Assembly: GCF_026230105.1 (NCBI RefSeq)
Contig: NC_079475.1
Span: 15,516,125-15,580,124 of the forward strand
Reading direction: 5' to 3'
From: Diorhabda sublineata
Lineage: Eukaryota; Arthropoda; Insecta; Coleoptera; Chrysomelidae
Length of the DNA stretch: 64,000 bases
Shown: piece after piece, positions 31,185 through 44,157 of the stretch
Numbering within the stretch: the first letter of the stretch is position 1
How the letters are laid out: every line of letters starts with the position of its first letter
Translations under genes and position numbers: made by a program
The notes under the pieces: model-generated
Told to the model about the DNA's origin: nothing
Seen by the model: the letters and a program-made list of their open reading frames with translations, nothing else
Databases searched by the model: none

Positions 31185-32325
31185 CAGTGTGTCTACTTAA
31201 GCTGGAACTATATGGAAAAATTTTTTATTATTGGCTTTATGAAAAAGTTATTCTTGACAAAAAGTTCTGCATGGTCCAAAAGTCAAAATGCAACTATCTG
31301 GTATCAATTTTTTAGAGTAGTATACGAGGTTTGTCAAAAAATCTGAATTTTGTGGAAGAGTACAGTATTTTTATTTTTTACAATTCAGAAAAATCTTATG
31401 AATTAAAGTGGTTTTTAATTGAAAGTTATATTTAAATATTATAGTTATTTTTAAATATAGTTATATTTAAATATGCAGCCATTTATTATGAAAATTCAGG
31501 TTATGTGAATATTTACAAATGAGTTCGTATCAATTACTCTAGCATATGGTATATTGGTATACTGTATATTCAGAAGAAGTATTTGCCAGAGCATTAGATG
31601 AAGCAAGAGAAGTTGTTAAAATCAGTGGAAAAATTCTTAATAATATACAGACCACAAAAATTATCGCATCATTGGTATTTTTGGATATTTTTAATACTTA
31701 ATTTTAGTTTTTTGGGACAATCTGTATATGTATCAACTTAATAGATATTTTTGGTTTCTTATCATGGGCAAAAAATATCACAATTTCTTACAAAATGCTC
31801 TCTGTGCTATTGTTCGTCCACACGCTGCCAGAGTGGTTCGGCAGTACTTAGACGAGGTCGAAATACCCACTCTGAATGGGCCTGACCTTAACCCAATAGA
31901 GCATGTCTAGGACAACATCCGGCACCAATAAGAACACTAGATGATCTTCAAAATGTTCTTTTTAACTTCTGGGAAAATATACCGCAAGGATACGTCCAGA
32001 ACCTGTTTAGAAGCCTTCCAAGACGAATGGAAGCTGTAATTAGAGCGAGGGGCGGCAACACATGCTATTAGAAATTCATTGTCTGGTTTTAGTTTAAACA
32101 CCATTCATTTTTTTGTATTGATGTTCTGTACAATTTTTTTGATATTTTCTATGTTTGGTAAATCAAACTTTTTGTCCTCTGTAGATTAAACTGATATAAA
32201 ATAAATGTTGCAAAAAGGCGTATCTATTGGTATTTTAATTCGTAATAATAATAAAATTCGAAAAACAGGCAACACATTTAAATTATTTAAAAAATAATGA
32301 GTGATGCATTCATTTTTGTGCGGTG
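31185..32325 (+). mobile_element. Tc1-like insertion (possibly composite)
   Basis: The left boundary is TA-CAGTGTGTCTACTTAAG (31183) and the right boundary is ...GTGCGGTG-TA (32327); both break the RT frame. The right end reverse-complemented starts CACCGCACAAAAATGAATGC, a Tc1-type terminus. A second terminus-like ATATACAGATTGTCCCAAAA (reverse strand, ending about 31728) mirrors the left end, so 31185-31726 could be a separate MITE beside or inside a 3' Tc1 fragment. Confidence 0.6.
31728..32071 (+). pseudogene. Tc1-like transposase C-terminal relic (family C)
   Basis: Frames give RPHAARVVRQYLDEVEIPTL, then GPDLNPIEHV. After a stop and frameshift come LDDLQNVLFNFWENIPQ and LFRSLPRRMEAVIRARGG followed by NTCY and a stop. 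This is the block containing the second Asp (lost here) and the PDLNPIEH glutamate of DD34E Tc1 transposases. The N-terminal two thirds is absent. Confidence 0.8.
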
Positions 32326-32724
32326 TATATAAGGTACGTTGATGACACGGTCTTATTTACTTAAATACTAAAATTATAGGAGAAGATTATGGCCTTAACA
32401 TCAACATCATAAAGACCAAAAGATATAGACCCAGATATAGAAATGAAATCAAGCATCGTGCAAGCAAGAAATGTCTTTCTAAAAATGAGACAATTGCTTA
32501 CATCCCGAGCACTCGACCTTAAAATCCGGTATTGGCAGACGACAGGTTTCATGGCTGAAGAATATTCACGAGTGGACCGGCTTAGACTCTCAGACACTGA
32601 TAAGAAGGGCCAGAGACTGAAATGACTCATTAGAAGAGGGCACCCAATGAAAAAGAAGTATAAAAATGTGGCTATAGCTAGAAAATTGATGTTAGAAAAG
32701 TTATCAAAGGATGTGGAAAAAAGG

Positions 32725-33820
32725 TAATAGAAATAAAACAGCGTAAATCATATTTCGCAGCTAAATCAATAGGTATATTTTCAAATTGAACTATATCATT
32801 TTGATATGGATTTAATACGTTAAATTAATGGAATGGTCGACATCATTGACATTTCTACATATTCACAAAAAAACAAATTAGATGCTGTTGAGAATTTCGT
32901 TATTATTATTTGCGTTAAGTCAATGATAATTTTAACATGTCCAAACCTACAAATCAAATTATTACACACATTTTATGGTTTTTGTGAATAATTGTTAGTT
33001 ATAGCCTTTGATCATGTTCTAGTAGGTCTTAATTAACTCTTTAACAGAGTTGTATATTAATTTGCATTATTATGTTTCTAAATCTTCTTGATTTTAGGGC
33101 TCTTTGGTTTTTTCAATAATTTTTGAAAAATAGATAAAATTGACTTTTCGACTTTTCTTTAAGCCTTTATCAAAATATGATATTGAGCCTTACATCTCAA
33201 AAAAAACGAATGGGGTACAAAAAGGGCTTAGTTTACGTCTAGTACCCTGTTTAAACCAAACTCCCCAAGAAACAGGTATATTTTACTCGTCTATTTACAT
33301 TTTATAATTTAATAATCAGTTGTAGCCAGTTAACGAGGTATAATAATGATTTTTTTCAAGTTCAAGAAGGACAATTAAGTGCATCTGTATAAAAAGTAAT
33401 TATAAAAATTATCACTTTATAAAATGAAGCATCTATGTTTATAATAGATCAAACAAAATTGTCGGCAAAGATTTTTATATAAGTTTTTATAATCTGCAAT
33501 TATTGATATTGGAAGAACTATATCAGTTATTTATATACTTTAATTGAGACCGAGACTTCCTGAGGATGAGTCTCCAGCCGGGGAATTTAAGGTTACAAGT
33601 TAAGAAAAGTTGATTTATGGTTTACACTTTTCAATTATCTACTTTTTACTGTGTTAGATCTTAAGCAATGATCATTCAGCGTAAAAGTTTAACATTTATT
33701 GATTGTTTGCTAAAATTATACGAGAGCAAATGTGCTAAAATTGTTTAAAATTTTCGATTTGAATAATATTGTTTATATGTACGCTGTCAATTTTTGTCGA
33801 CATATAATCTGAATTTTATT
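32725..33820. other. No recognisable gene
   Basis: AT-rich. The first part may be 3' tail of the RT element. Confidence 0.4.
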
Positions 33821-33822
33821 TT

Positions 33823-34805
33823 ACAAGGTGTGTCAGTAAACAAAGCGTGCATTTTATTCAATCATAAAATTTATTTGAAAAAGCTCTCTTCCATATCTTT
33901 TTTGGAGGAGCTTTTTGATTCACATTAATTATTATCTAATTTTGAGATTATTTATTTCGTTCATTGAAGTTGATCAATTAGATGCTTCCACATTGAAATC
34001 CAAAAAATAGTTCTTAAAATGTGAACTCTTGGTTACTTATTATGAAGTTTGCGAAATAAATTTATCAAAAATTTTTTGGGATCATCTTAGGGATAAAAAA
34101 ATTGATAATGTATTTATATCGAGTTTCGACAATATGCAAAGTTTCCAAAAAAAATTTCAAATCTAAGTTTTAGATCTTTTGGTATTACTCAAAAATAGTT
34201 GTTTGCTGTTATTGATATTTACAAATGCAGGGTAACTAGAGGTTAAACGATGATAATAACGGCATTAAAAAATCATAACTCGTTGATGAATTACGAGACT
34301 TTCAGAAAAAAAGTCTTGAAAATGTTTGAAAATTAATAATTTCAATCTCAGATATCTCAAATCTCAATTGTTTATAACAAATGAAAGCTTCATATCAATT
34401 GTCTGCTTAATGGGAAAAAATATTGGAATGCTCTCAAGCATTTTTAGTGCATATTTCATAAAATAATATGAGAAGAATATTGTTTATCCTCCCTTAAGCT
34501 CTAGCCACCCTTGATATGTGAATATTAGTAAAATGAAAAGATCCACAATGTTCTATTGAAGTTTTTGTAACTTTACACAAATTTCACAAAATTCCGGTAG
34601 ATGATTCCAAAAAATTTTGACAGATCTATTTTGTTGACTCAAAAGTAAAATCGAAAATTTGGGAACACACTTCAGGACTCATTTTATTGGACTAATGCTA
34701 ATCAATTTTTAATAGTTCTGTTCTACTTTTAATTTAATCTTCTCCTTAGTTGAAATATCTTATTATTTTGCACACTTTGTTTAAATAAACTATTGTTAGA
34801 CATTT
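33823..34805. repeat. Weak foldback element
   Basis: GTGTCAGTAAACAAAGCGTGCATTTTATT-like sequence at 33828-33856 pairs imperfectly with the reverse complement of about 34750-34795 (GTCTAAC...AAACAAAGTGTGCAAAATAAT). The interior has no coding frame. The ends are uncertain. Confidence 0.35.
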
Positions 34806-34809
34806 CATA

Positions 34810-35475
34810 CTGTGATTAATTATAATCCTAATACAACATACAATATAATATATATTGGGAATATTCAACTTTTTTAAATATATTTGTACAATATAATCTG
34901 GTGTTTCATTGTTTACCTAAATATTTAAATCTACTTCACGATCACAATAATATTGATGAATAATTTCAATAAATTTGAACACGAGGGTGAGTAGATAATA
35001 CCAAAATTGTAAAGGGCATCGTATATACGTGTGTGAAAATTATTAAAGTATTAAACTGTTTTGGAATAACAGTTTTCCACACTCAATTACAAAATATGCA
35101 ATTTTGATTATAAATTTTTATCGTTTTTTGAAAAAATCTCAGTTTTTAATGCAAGTACATTAAAAGCTATTGAAGACAAAAAGTAACTTTTGGGGTTGTT
35201 TCTATCTATTTTGTACCTCCTAATTCCTAATCCTAATTTTGGAATTCATAATCAAATTAAATTATATAATAATACAAAAAATGATTGGATGATTTGAAAA
35301 CTACAAAGATATGATCAACAATATTCTTGAACAAATTAATTTCATCGAAATGTAAATCTTTAATACGAGATAAATTGTTGAACGATGAAAGCTTAAAAAA
35401 TTGTAATAAGTGAAAAAAAAAATAGTAAGATTAAACACATTAGAGAAGAAAAATAATATGTATAATAAATATGAA
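34810..35475. other. No recognisable gene
   Basis: AT-rich sequence without motifs. Confidence 0.4.
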
Positions 35476-35476
35476 A

Positions 35477-36524
35477 GAAAAAATAATATACGGGAAATCT
35501 AAGGTCAGGAAGTGGAAGGGGGTGAAAACTACATATCCTATGGAAAAAAGTAAACTAGCAATATTAAAGGTAATAAGAAGATCTATAACTTTTATTGATA
35601 CATTTTTTTCACACCACCTAGAGTTTTATGTGAAAAATTGAAGTAACCAGGTTTTTGGACTTTGATTTTTATCTTATCTTTACAAAAATACTCTTCACGA
35701 AATTTGGTGAAAGCTTATCTTTTTATATCCCAAATACCCTGTAATTTATTTGATTTGGAATAGCTTTGTTTTTGCCGTATTTTGACTTGATATCGAAAAA
35801 CCAACTTAATTTTCTATCGAAAGTTGTCGCGTTAGAATATAAGGACCTTTTTTTCGTTGAAGTATCTACTTTCTGATGACGCAGAAAAAGATTATCATCG
35901 CCATCATTAATTTTATCAGAAAAAACAAAAAAAGTTTTTCCTTGCAATTTTGTTCATGTTTATCAATTTAATGTTGAATTTCAGGTGTAATTAGAGTATA
36001 AAGTTTAAATAAATAACTGAAAACTGTACAAATGTTTTCGGATGCAATTTTGTGAGCCTTTTCTAAGAAAATTTACCGTGATGATAGTAATATTTTTTAT
36101 ACCATCAGAAAGTAGAAATTTCAACGAATAAAAAGTTCACCGAATTTTTAGAAAGAAGCTGAAACTTTGACGGGAGAATATTCAATTGAAAACCTAAACA
36201 AAATAAGGCGAAAAAGTATATATTTCAAATAAAATAAATTACAGTGTGTTTGGGACATAAATAGCTAAGTTTCTATCAAATTTCGTGAGAAAATATTTGT
36301 TTGTAAAAGGTAAAAATAGAAACTTGGTTAGATTTTAACTTTGAGGTTATGTGAGATAAGTGTGAATACAAAATTTATAGATCTTCTTATTACCTACAGC
36401 ATCGCATTTTAACTTTTTTCCATAAGACTTTTGTTTTGCAGGCAAACGAGAACAACGTTTTTCACTCTTAAAAACTCACCACCTTCCACTTCCCAACCTA
36501 AAATCGCCTATAAATTATTTTTCC
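35477..36524. mobile_element. Foldback element, about 1.05 kb
   Basis: The left arm (AAAAATAATATACGGGAAAT, then AGGTCAGGAAGTGGAAGG, CCTATGGAAAAAAGT and GGTAATAAGAAGATCTATAA) is the imperfect reverse complement of about 36366-36524. Inner segments also pair (TTCGTTGAAGTATCTACTTTCTGATG at about 35857 against about 36104-36137). No transposase. A second arm of this family opens the window (1-152). Confidence 0.7.
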
Positions 36525-37018
36525 TTTCATTTTTATTATTGAAGCATAATTTTAATGTAATTCGTGATATAATTGCTTGTTGCCTACCCGGTGATTGGAG
36601 TGCGATATTCCATACCCAACAGAGGGAACGTAGTAGTGTGGATTACATGACAGGTGATAGATATTGACAACGTACCCTAGCGTGATTCCAAAAGCCATTA
36701 TTGTTCTCTTATATCCATATTAAATAAAGTTTATTTTTCTTCCTTCCTGCTCCAGAACGTTTCATCCTACTAATGATTTTTTTTGTTTCTAAAATTATCG
36801 AACCGGGTCTACTTGTGAACCATATAAACTGAACCAAATTCCTTTTACATTTTTTTATAGCGTTTCATGGCACAATTGAGTAATCCCAATGCTAGATACG
36901 GAAACATATAACACAAAAGTAAATATGTGAGGAAATAGCATTGGAATCCTTTTTATGATCCATAACTCATTGGGTTTCGGGTGATTCATTTGAAAAAATA
37001 TTTAGTTATTTGAAAAAT
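36525..37018. other. No recognisable gene
   Basis: No motif recognised. Confidence 0.4.
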
Positions 37019-37019
37019 T

Positions 37020-37711
37020 AAATACTAGTGCCGTTTTTTTTCAATCTCCGATCGCTCCGAACAGACGCTACGCGGGAAGAAGAAAGCGAGAATGCGCTGT
37101 AGGCGAATGTGAAGCTACACTACACACACCGCCATTTTTGACTTTCAGGCGTCAGTCGGCGTTGTGTTACAGCCACATAAACATGTCCGCTTTTATTGAT
37201 ACTCCTGCCAAGTGTGAATTGCGAAGTTTTCCACAGGATGAACCCCGTGGTGCTGCAGAAATCCATCGGAGAATGAGTCGTGTGTATGGGGAAAACTTCA
37301 TAAGTGATGGTGTTGGTTGTGAATGGTGGCGAAAGTTTAAAGATGGCCGTATTGATGAAAGGTGCCAAGGACACAAATGTGTCGTTTCAGATGACCTGGT
37401 TCAATGAGTTGACAGAATCGTTAAAGAAAAACGCTGATTCACCATTACTGCTTTGTCTACGGAATTTCCATAAGTTTCAAGGTCCGTTTTGTACTGTATT
37501 GTTACTGAACGATTAGGCTAAAGTGGCGGAAACTTTCTTTGAAGAGAGTATTGAAAAGCTTGTCCTCAGATATGTAATTATGTGGAAAAGAAACCATGAG
37601 TGTACCAATCTTTTGGTAGTAAAATTATTGTTTTATATGAACTTGTCTTTCATTTATAGCCTATCCGAGGTTGAAAAAAAATGAAAAAAAAAACGGTCCT
37701 CGTAGTCCTTG
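37020..37711 (+). mobile_element. mariner element family D, internally deleted
   Basis: The left end ACTAGTGCCGTTTTTTTTCAA (about 37022) is mirrored by the right end, whose reverse complement reads GACTACGAGGACCGTTTTTT (to about 37711). The + strand frame from 37183 has MSAFIDTPAKCELRSF, then GAAEIHRRMSRVYGENFISD and WWRKFKDGRIDE, then DDLVQ and, after a stop, VDRIVKE and a second HTH, ending near TERLG. This is the N-terminal DNA-binding half of an insect mariner family. Everything downstream, including all catalytic residues, is deleted. Confidence 0.8.
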
Positions 37712-37948
37712 CATAATTCGACATTGCTGTTCGGAATTACTTTAATGGGAATTGAGTGAACAGCGCCATCTTTCGAATATTTCTACGAGGGTACCTAGAA
37801 AATAATATAAAAAACAAAACAGACAATTTCAATAAACTCAAGCTCATAATACTTGTATTCATGGACTGAATAACAGATAAAAATCGAGTTGTGTCATATC
37901 AGCATTCAACAAAAAAATTGGTTGCTGCCAAATAAAAAAAGGAGGTTA
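37712..37948. other. No recognisable gene
   Basis: Short spacer between two mariner relics. Confidence 0.4.
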
Positions 37949-37954
37949 TATGTT

Positions 37955-38636
37955 ACGAGGTGTGTACTAAAAATATAGAGGCTACCTTTATATCTCAGTT
38001 TCAAAACACAAGATGGGGTATGGGTATTGAAGAGTTTTCACGAACTCGATTATGTACGTTACCAAGTTAACATGTTGGTTGGTGATTGACGTACATTCAC
38101 TTAGAGTGTCTTTTCACCATCCAAATGATTACTGATGATGAATTATGGAATTACGGCTATGATCGATCCAGAGAGTATTTTTACTGTGGAATTATCGCCA
38201 TAACCAAAAAATGATCGTCAAAGTCGGAGGAAAATGCGTCGATTGTTTTCTTCAATTATGAAGGTGTTATAGCACACGAATATACTCAGAGACGTCGCAC
38301 AATCACTTAAGAATAATGTATACGTTGAATTACTGAAAAAATTGCTAGCGTTGAGTGGCTGCACAATAGGACGCCAGCGAATCAATCAAACAGCTATATT
38401 TAACAAAGTATCGAGTGTGAAGCTTTAGCAGACTCTGTATATTTCAGACTAAACTTTTGAATCCAAAATACTTCTCAAAAGAGACCGGTTTGATGACAAA
38501 CATACGATTGAAATTGATGCGACGAATGCAGTGAAGCAATTCAAAAAACTGATTTTTAGAACTACATAAGAAAGTGAAAACACCACTGGGAACTTTTTAA
38601 TAAAGCTAAAAGTTTGGGTCAAGCCTCGTACTTATT
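37955..38636 (+). mobile_element. mariner relic family E
   Basis: The termini ACGAGGTGTGTACTAAA (about 37955) and, reverse-complemented, ACGAGGCTTGACCCAAA (ending about 38636) are inverted. Between them, decayed transposase blocks appear: ITDDELWNYGYDRSREYF (38138-38190; first Asp region), then IVFFNYEGVIAHEYTQ (38237-38285; FFD-x-x-G-x-V-x-x-E block) and RFDDKHTIEIDATNAVKQF (about 38490-38545). Many stops and missing segments; the N-terminal half is absent. Confidence 0.65.
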
Positions 38637-38644
38637 GATTATTA

Positions 38645-39780
38645 AAAGGATGTTTCCCTATATTTTGATTTGTTCCTATAATTTATAAAGTAGCTACAAC
38701 GACAGGGGTTTCTACTTATCTATTTTTTACTTAGTATAAGGAATCAGAAAATGAAAAATACAATTTATGTTGATAACTAATGAGTTTTGTGCTTAATACA
38801 TTGATTTATACTTTACATATCAACTTTATATTTCTTCTCTTTTTAAGAAATATCTGGAAACTCGTTAAAAAATATGAGCATGTTAATGCTCAATGAAAAT
38901 AAGATAACTTTGAATTCAGCTTTACTTCAATCGTGACATTAAAAACTCACCCTCTAAATATATATCTGAAAATTTTGTGATAACAAAAAATAATCGTTGG
39001 TGTACATATTTCTATTTTCTCATAGGTCGATCTAAAAAAATGGTTATCATTCATAAGTGTGAGATGTTTCTATCAAAAAAATTTCGTATAGATTCAGATC
39101 AGAGTATTTCTTGGTGAATTGTGAATTTCCATGTCTTATATCTATGAAATTGTTTTAAAAATTGTCAATTGGTCTTGTAAATGATATGCAATGCCCTTTT
39201 TACACCTAGAAATTTTGATTAAAGTCAATCTTGTCACATATATTTCTAATCCAATATGCTCATAAAAAATTAATGAATAATTTTAATTTTGATTATTATT
39301 TGTTTACCGTACTTTTGACACTGAAACTAACAGGCTGGAAAAATTCAACTTAAATGATGTTGAAACTGAGAATATTGTGCAATAAATGAAAAAATGTGAA
39401 AATAGTTACACGAGGGGCACAAACTATATAATAACAAATGATATTCCATTATAATACCTTCTAATGAAATATGCTTTTTAAAATATGTAAGTTTCAGTTT
39501 GTTTCAGACAATATAAGTAAATCTGGAATAAAATCCAACACATATAAAAAGACAATGTAGGGTAGAATCCTGTTACATCAATAATACGGTTCTTATGAGA
39601 AAAACCAGGTAAAATTCTAATTAGCCAACTTTTGGAGGCAGAGGCAGATATGATAATTGACATCCTAAAAAAGCCCTTAAGTCCCTTCTAGCCGCTGAGA
39701 ACAGTCTATGCACATACTTTAGAAGATACTGGACATATTTGACATTGAAAATTGACTTTTAGGTTAAAAAATGTGGAAAT
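38645..39780. other. No recognisable gene
   Basis: AT-rich sequence without motifs. Confidence 0.4.
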
Positions 39781-39784
39781 AACT

Positions 39785-40935
39785 ATGAGGTTGCTTTATT
39801 TTTTGAACAACTTATGTTAGTGCTGTACTTTGTACATTTACCTAAGTTTAGAAGCGAGTAGTGCGTGATTTTTATCAAAGCTATTAGCTGTGGGTTAATA
39901 TCAAATGGACTGCAGAAACAAACATTTTCGGCATATTTTACTTTTTTATTTCCGCAAAGGAACAAAAGCTGTTGCGGCTCAAAAAGAAATATGTCAAGTT
40001 TTTGTGTGAATTGCTTAACAGAGCGCATGTGTCAGAATTGGTATAAAAAATTCCGTTCTGGATATTTTTCCCTCAAAGATCAGCAACGGTCTGGTCGGCC
40101 TACTGAAGTTGATGATGACCAAAGTCTTAATTGAAGAGGATCGTCAAAAATGTTCGAGAGGTTGTGAAGAGGCTACATATATCACAGACACTTAAAATGT
40201 CTTGGGCTAGTTAAGGAGCTTGATATTTGGATAAATGAAAGAAATTCATTTATAATAAAGAATCAACATTTGCGATATGCACCTTAAACGAAATGGAACC
40301 GGTCCTTTCTTGGAAAGAATCATCAATGGTGAGGAAAAATGGGTCCTGTACAGTAACAGTTCGAAAACAATCATGGAGCAAACATGATGAACCAGCACAA
40401 ACCACATCGAAAGCTGAAAAACAACAAAAAAGCTCATGCTGTCAGTTAGGTGGGATTACAAAGATGCTTCCAAGGTGCCCAAGGAACTCAATGATCAATT
40501 TTGATGTTTGCTGTCATTATTTAATGAAACTGATTGAAGCAATCAAAGATAAACGGTCACAATCGTCAAATTGGAAAGGTTTAGTGTTCCACCATGATAA
40601 TGCAAGGTCCCACATATCTTTGGTAACTCGAGGGAAACTATTGAAGTTTGGCTGAACCGTGAAATCACATTCTTCATACAGCCCTGATCTGGCACCATCT
40701 AATAACCATTTATTTCGAAATTTGTACTATTTTTTGAATGGTCAAACTTTCACAAATGACAATGACCTTCAATCGCACCTGGTTCAGATTTTTGCTGATA
40801 AGTACCAGACATTTTTGGCGATTTAGAGTGATTAGAAAAGATAAAGCGCCCTTTGTGTGGGAGAATTATCCATCCACAGACATATCTATAAAATTATGTG
40901 AACAAATCAGTTGAATCAGTTAATCACTACTTGAA
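39785..40935 (+). mobile_element. mariner (Hsmar1/SETMAR-like), family F copy 1
   Basis: The 5' region GAGGTTGCTTTATTTTTTGAA is shared with the opposite-strand copy at 53738-54723. The transposase, with frameshifts, has MCQNWYKKFRSGYFSLKD and QRSGRPTEVDDDQ (40028-40130), then GEEKWVLY-type sequence in another frame, SWSKHDEPAQTTSKAEKQQK (40372-40430), then LMKLIEAIKDKR and LVFHHDNARSHISLVTRGKL (40587-40645; second Asp). SPDLAPSNNHLF-like sequence follows, where the catalytic third position is mutated. It resembles the mariner family that gave rise to SETMAR. Multiple stops make it inactive. Confidence 0.85.
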
Positions 40936-42010
40936 CGTGGACATAAATATAAAACTATCTAATGTATACGGAGACAACTGTGAAGGCAATTGTACATCGG
41001 TGCTTATGACCGAAATATAATTATTTATACAGTATGTAAAATTAGTGAAGTAGAAAATAATGCAGTAACAAGATTGGTCAGAATATGGAAAAAAAGTTCA
41101 ATGAAACAAATTTTATTCAAATTGAACCATCTTATGCGAAATTCAGGTACGTTCTAAGTTATTTTTTGGTAATTTAAGTCACAGACACCAAGAAATATTC
41201 TGTACAATTTATATGAAGACTAAAGGAAGATTTAGAATATCTCGCTGTACAACATGTTTTCTTTTTTTTTTTTTAATGGGAAGCATATGTTTTAAATTTC
41301 ATATGTACAAAACTTCCATTCATATAATAAGGGAAGCTCTTATATTAATTTATATGCATATTTTGACTGATAATTTTTGAATATCTACTAAGGCACGACC
41401 TTATTTTTAAAACTATCAAGTTTTGTTTGATATCAATTTTTCAATTTTTGATAATAAGCGGGTTTGATGTTTGAAAAATCAAGTTTCACATATACAATTA
41501 CGTTATAATCATAATTATTTTCCAAATGTGATTTTTTAACGTTTTTATAGATCATATTGGTCTTAAAAAATTATTTACAGCACACAGTTTGTTTTTAACC
41601 TATAAAGCAAAATAGTAAATAAGAGTAATTTACCTTCAAAAACTTTACTAATATTTTCAGGTGAAAGTGCGATTATATACATTGGAGAAAGTTTATGAGT
41701 GGTCGTTGGAAACTTAAAGTTCATATATCGAAGAAAAATAGTGAACCAAAACAATGATCAGTGCGTGATCAAAACGTGAAAATTCCGGACGAAACGTGGC
41801 GTGGTATCGTTATTGGTTCAACTCATTGGGATCATAATATACCAGAAATAAAAAGCCGTACAGGTGAAGGTGAAGTACAGGAATGGCATCGTATTTTTTT
41901 TATTTATCTGTTGCATAATTTTCTTAAGCATGTCTGGCACGTAAACAGATGATAACATTAGCTATACTTCGACTAAGAAGGGAACTAAAATTTAAATGCT
42001 ACCGAAATAC
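40936..42010. other. No secure gene
   Basis: A frame at 41761-41952 begins MRDQNVKIPDETWRGIVIG and may belong to the same relic as 42014-42200, but the family is not recognised. A run of 14 T lies near 41267. Confidence 0.35.
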
Positions 42011-42013
42011 AAA

Positions 42014-42200
42014 TGAATATTCATAAAAATGAAATGCAAGAAAATAATGACAAGACTGTTGATGACGTTATTTCTAAAACGGCAAATTTTCCGGGAGTAT
42101 CTTCCTCTAGTGTTTACCGAAATAAAACATTCAAATTGTCTGACGTTAAAAATATTTTTCATGAAGCTATGAAAGAATCACATTGAATAACTGGAAAGAG
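42014..42200 (+). pseudogene. IS630-type transposase HTH relic
   Basis: The + strand reads IHKNEMQENNDKTVDDVISK, then TANFPGVSSSSVYRNKTFKLSD. This matches the N-terminal helix-turn-helix of insect IS630/Tc1-superfamily transposases (...V..TA..TGVS..SVYRI...). The homology fades after 42180 with stops. No terminal repeats were recognised. Confidence 0.55.
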
Positions 42201-42204
42201 TGTC

Positions 42205-44155
42205 CAGAAAACGGTTGAAACCAAAATGTGGAATATAGACATTGTCATTGATATGCAAGTTGAGCCTCTCATTATAAATACTATTAGGACAGTGAAAATT
42301 CAATGTCATTTGATAGGGAATAAGAAAATGTGTTCATTGAGGTAAAAAATGAAGATTTCATTCAAATTTTTTTCCGATTTCCTATATTCGGTGTTATGGT
42401 AATATCCTGATCACCCGCTATATGCATGAATGTGTTTTGGTTAGGTCGATGAATAGACTTTAGGATTGCAGGCTGTACTGCTAGAGGACGGCCAGTTACC
42501 CAATAGAAAATCTTTATTGTTGGTCTGACTTTGATCACATGTTTAACCTATTTGCGAGTTGGTAGAACTTGAGAGAACTTAAAAGTGAAAACGAAAACAC
42601 ACAAGAAAATACAAGAACTGGAACTGACGATGAACTCACAATCGGAAAGTTCTTTTAGTTTTTATCTAAGCAAGATCGCGGACATTATTCAGGAAAATGT
42701 AAAGCAATATAAATAATTAGGGGTAGTACCATATAAAAGGGGTTACCACGTTGAAAAATGTTATAATTTAAATTTGACATGATTGGGATTTTCCATGAAT
42801 AAGTACAGTAACTAAAAGAAGGAATGACTTTTACACATGGGGGACAAAATGGACAAAATAATTTGAAATATTCGAAATAGTTTAGATTTAGCATACAGAT
42901 AAACAAGACGAGGTAGTAATGATCATATTTGATTTATTGGCAAGTATCAGAGCAAGTTCTCTCTTATTTTACCAATTAACTGATACCCAACAAAACTTGT
43001 ATAATTATCAAATTCAAACTCCGAAAAATGTTTCATGTCTTATTAAGAAGATATTTCATTTTAGAACGGAAAATAAAATATTATGTACAATTGGAGCATG
43101 CTTTCAATTTTGTTCTTAACCTGATATATCTTTTGATAAACATCATACCAATTACATCTTAGGTACTTATAAATTAGAATAGACTTTCCTTTTCACTTTA
43201 CCTTAAAAGTGAAATGGGTCCTAGATTTGTTTTTCTATATCTATATATTTTCAATAAATATAAAATTTAGCTAGTTATCACAATACTTCTTTTAACAAGG
43301 TATTTTTCTGGAAATACCTGTTAGATTAAAAGATAGTAGAGCTTTCACGATTTAAGGCGAAGTGTAAGTACAATAAACATGAAGTTATCTTTTTACAAAT
43401 TCTTCTAATTGAATAAATATTGAATATATTCGTCTACGTCACATGTAGCTATTTATTTTTCTATAATATTCACTATTGTCCAAGAACTGGTGGCTAGTCA
43501 CCTTTAAATAAATTCCAAATCGATTCAAATAGCATAAAAAATATGTAATTTAACTTAAAAACTGACAATTCATATGAATTCGGTGAACCAGCTTCTAGTT
43601 CTTTGTAAAGTATAGGGTATACCATGATATGTACATCAGAAACAACTCTTGAGTCTTCAACTACCTCACGTTGGTCCAGCAACTAATATAATTCAACGTT
43701 TTCATTGCTTTATGATTCTATTAAAAATATTTCCACTCGTTTTTACTATTTCCATTCCTAGGTCCCTTTGGAGGCGTCAACAATAGCCCTCTAGCCCTCA
43801 ATACCTTGTTTTGGGATATTTGCATGATTTGTAGTACATTTGAGATCCATTTCTACATTTCTTTCCTTGATATTGTTTTACTTCAAATCTTAGAATATAG
43901 TTCATGCTTACGTATGGTGTTTGCGTATGAAAAAATATGATTAATAATGTTTATAGGCAATTTACGAGGGTGTTTCTTTGTAAAATTCACTCGCATTAAA
44001 TTACTTCGAATTTGATCTAATAATTTTTGTTCAGTTTTTGTCAGTACAAATGTGGCTAACTGTAGATTATTGTCTTACTTGTATTTCAAAGGTGATTAGG
44101 TCTATTAGGCTATAGCAGTCTCAATTCTGAATTTTGATCTTCGTATCTGAACTTG
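42205..44155. other. No recognisable gene
   Basis: Several short frames (42685-42906, 42919-43119, 43494-43682) are AT-driven and lack motif or splice support. Confidence 0.4.
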
Positions 44156-44157
44156 AG

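Larger units (their letters stand above)
29990..32720 (+). pseudogene. Non-LTR reverse transcriptase split by two DNA transposons
   Basis: Three collinear segments form one RT. Segment 1 (29994-30209): KASGLDDIHAEIIKI, IYESANIPQD, then SLPKINEATKCSYFRLIS. Segment 2 (30784-31184): SHMLKLFLKIIYQRIYKK, DISDEQFGFNSEFATREAL, FLCFIDCGKAFDKVRHDKL and, after a frameshift, KRQGCMLSPLLFNI. Segment 3 (32328-32640): IRYVDDTVLF (catalytic YVDD), then DPDIEMKSSIVQARNVFLKM and LKIRYWQTTG. The catalytic D in FIDCGKAFD and the YVDD are intact in sequence. A 580-bp element separates segments 1 and 2. A 1.14-kb element plus a deletion of about 25 codons separates 2 and 3. The endonuclease is absent. Confidence 0.85.
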
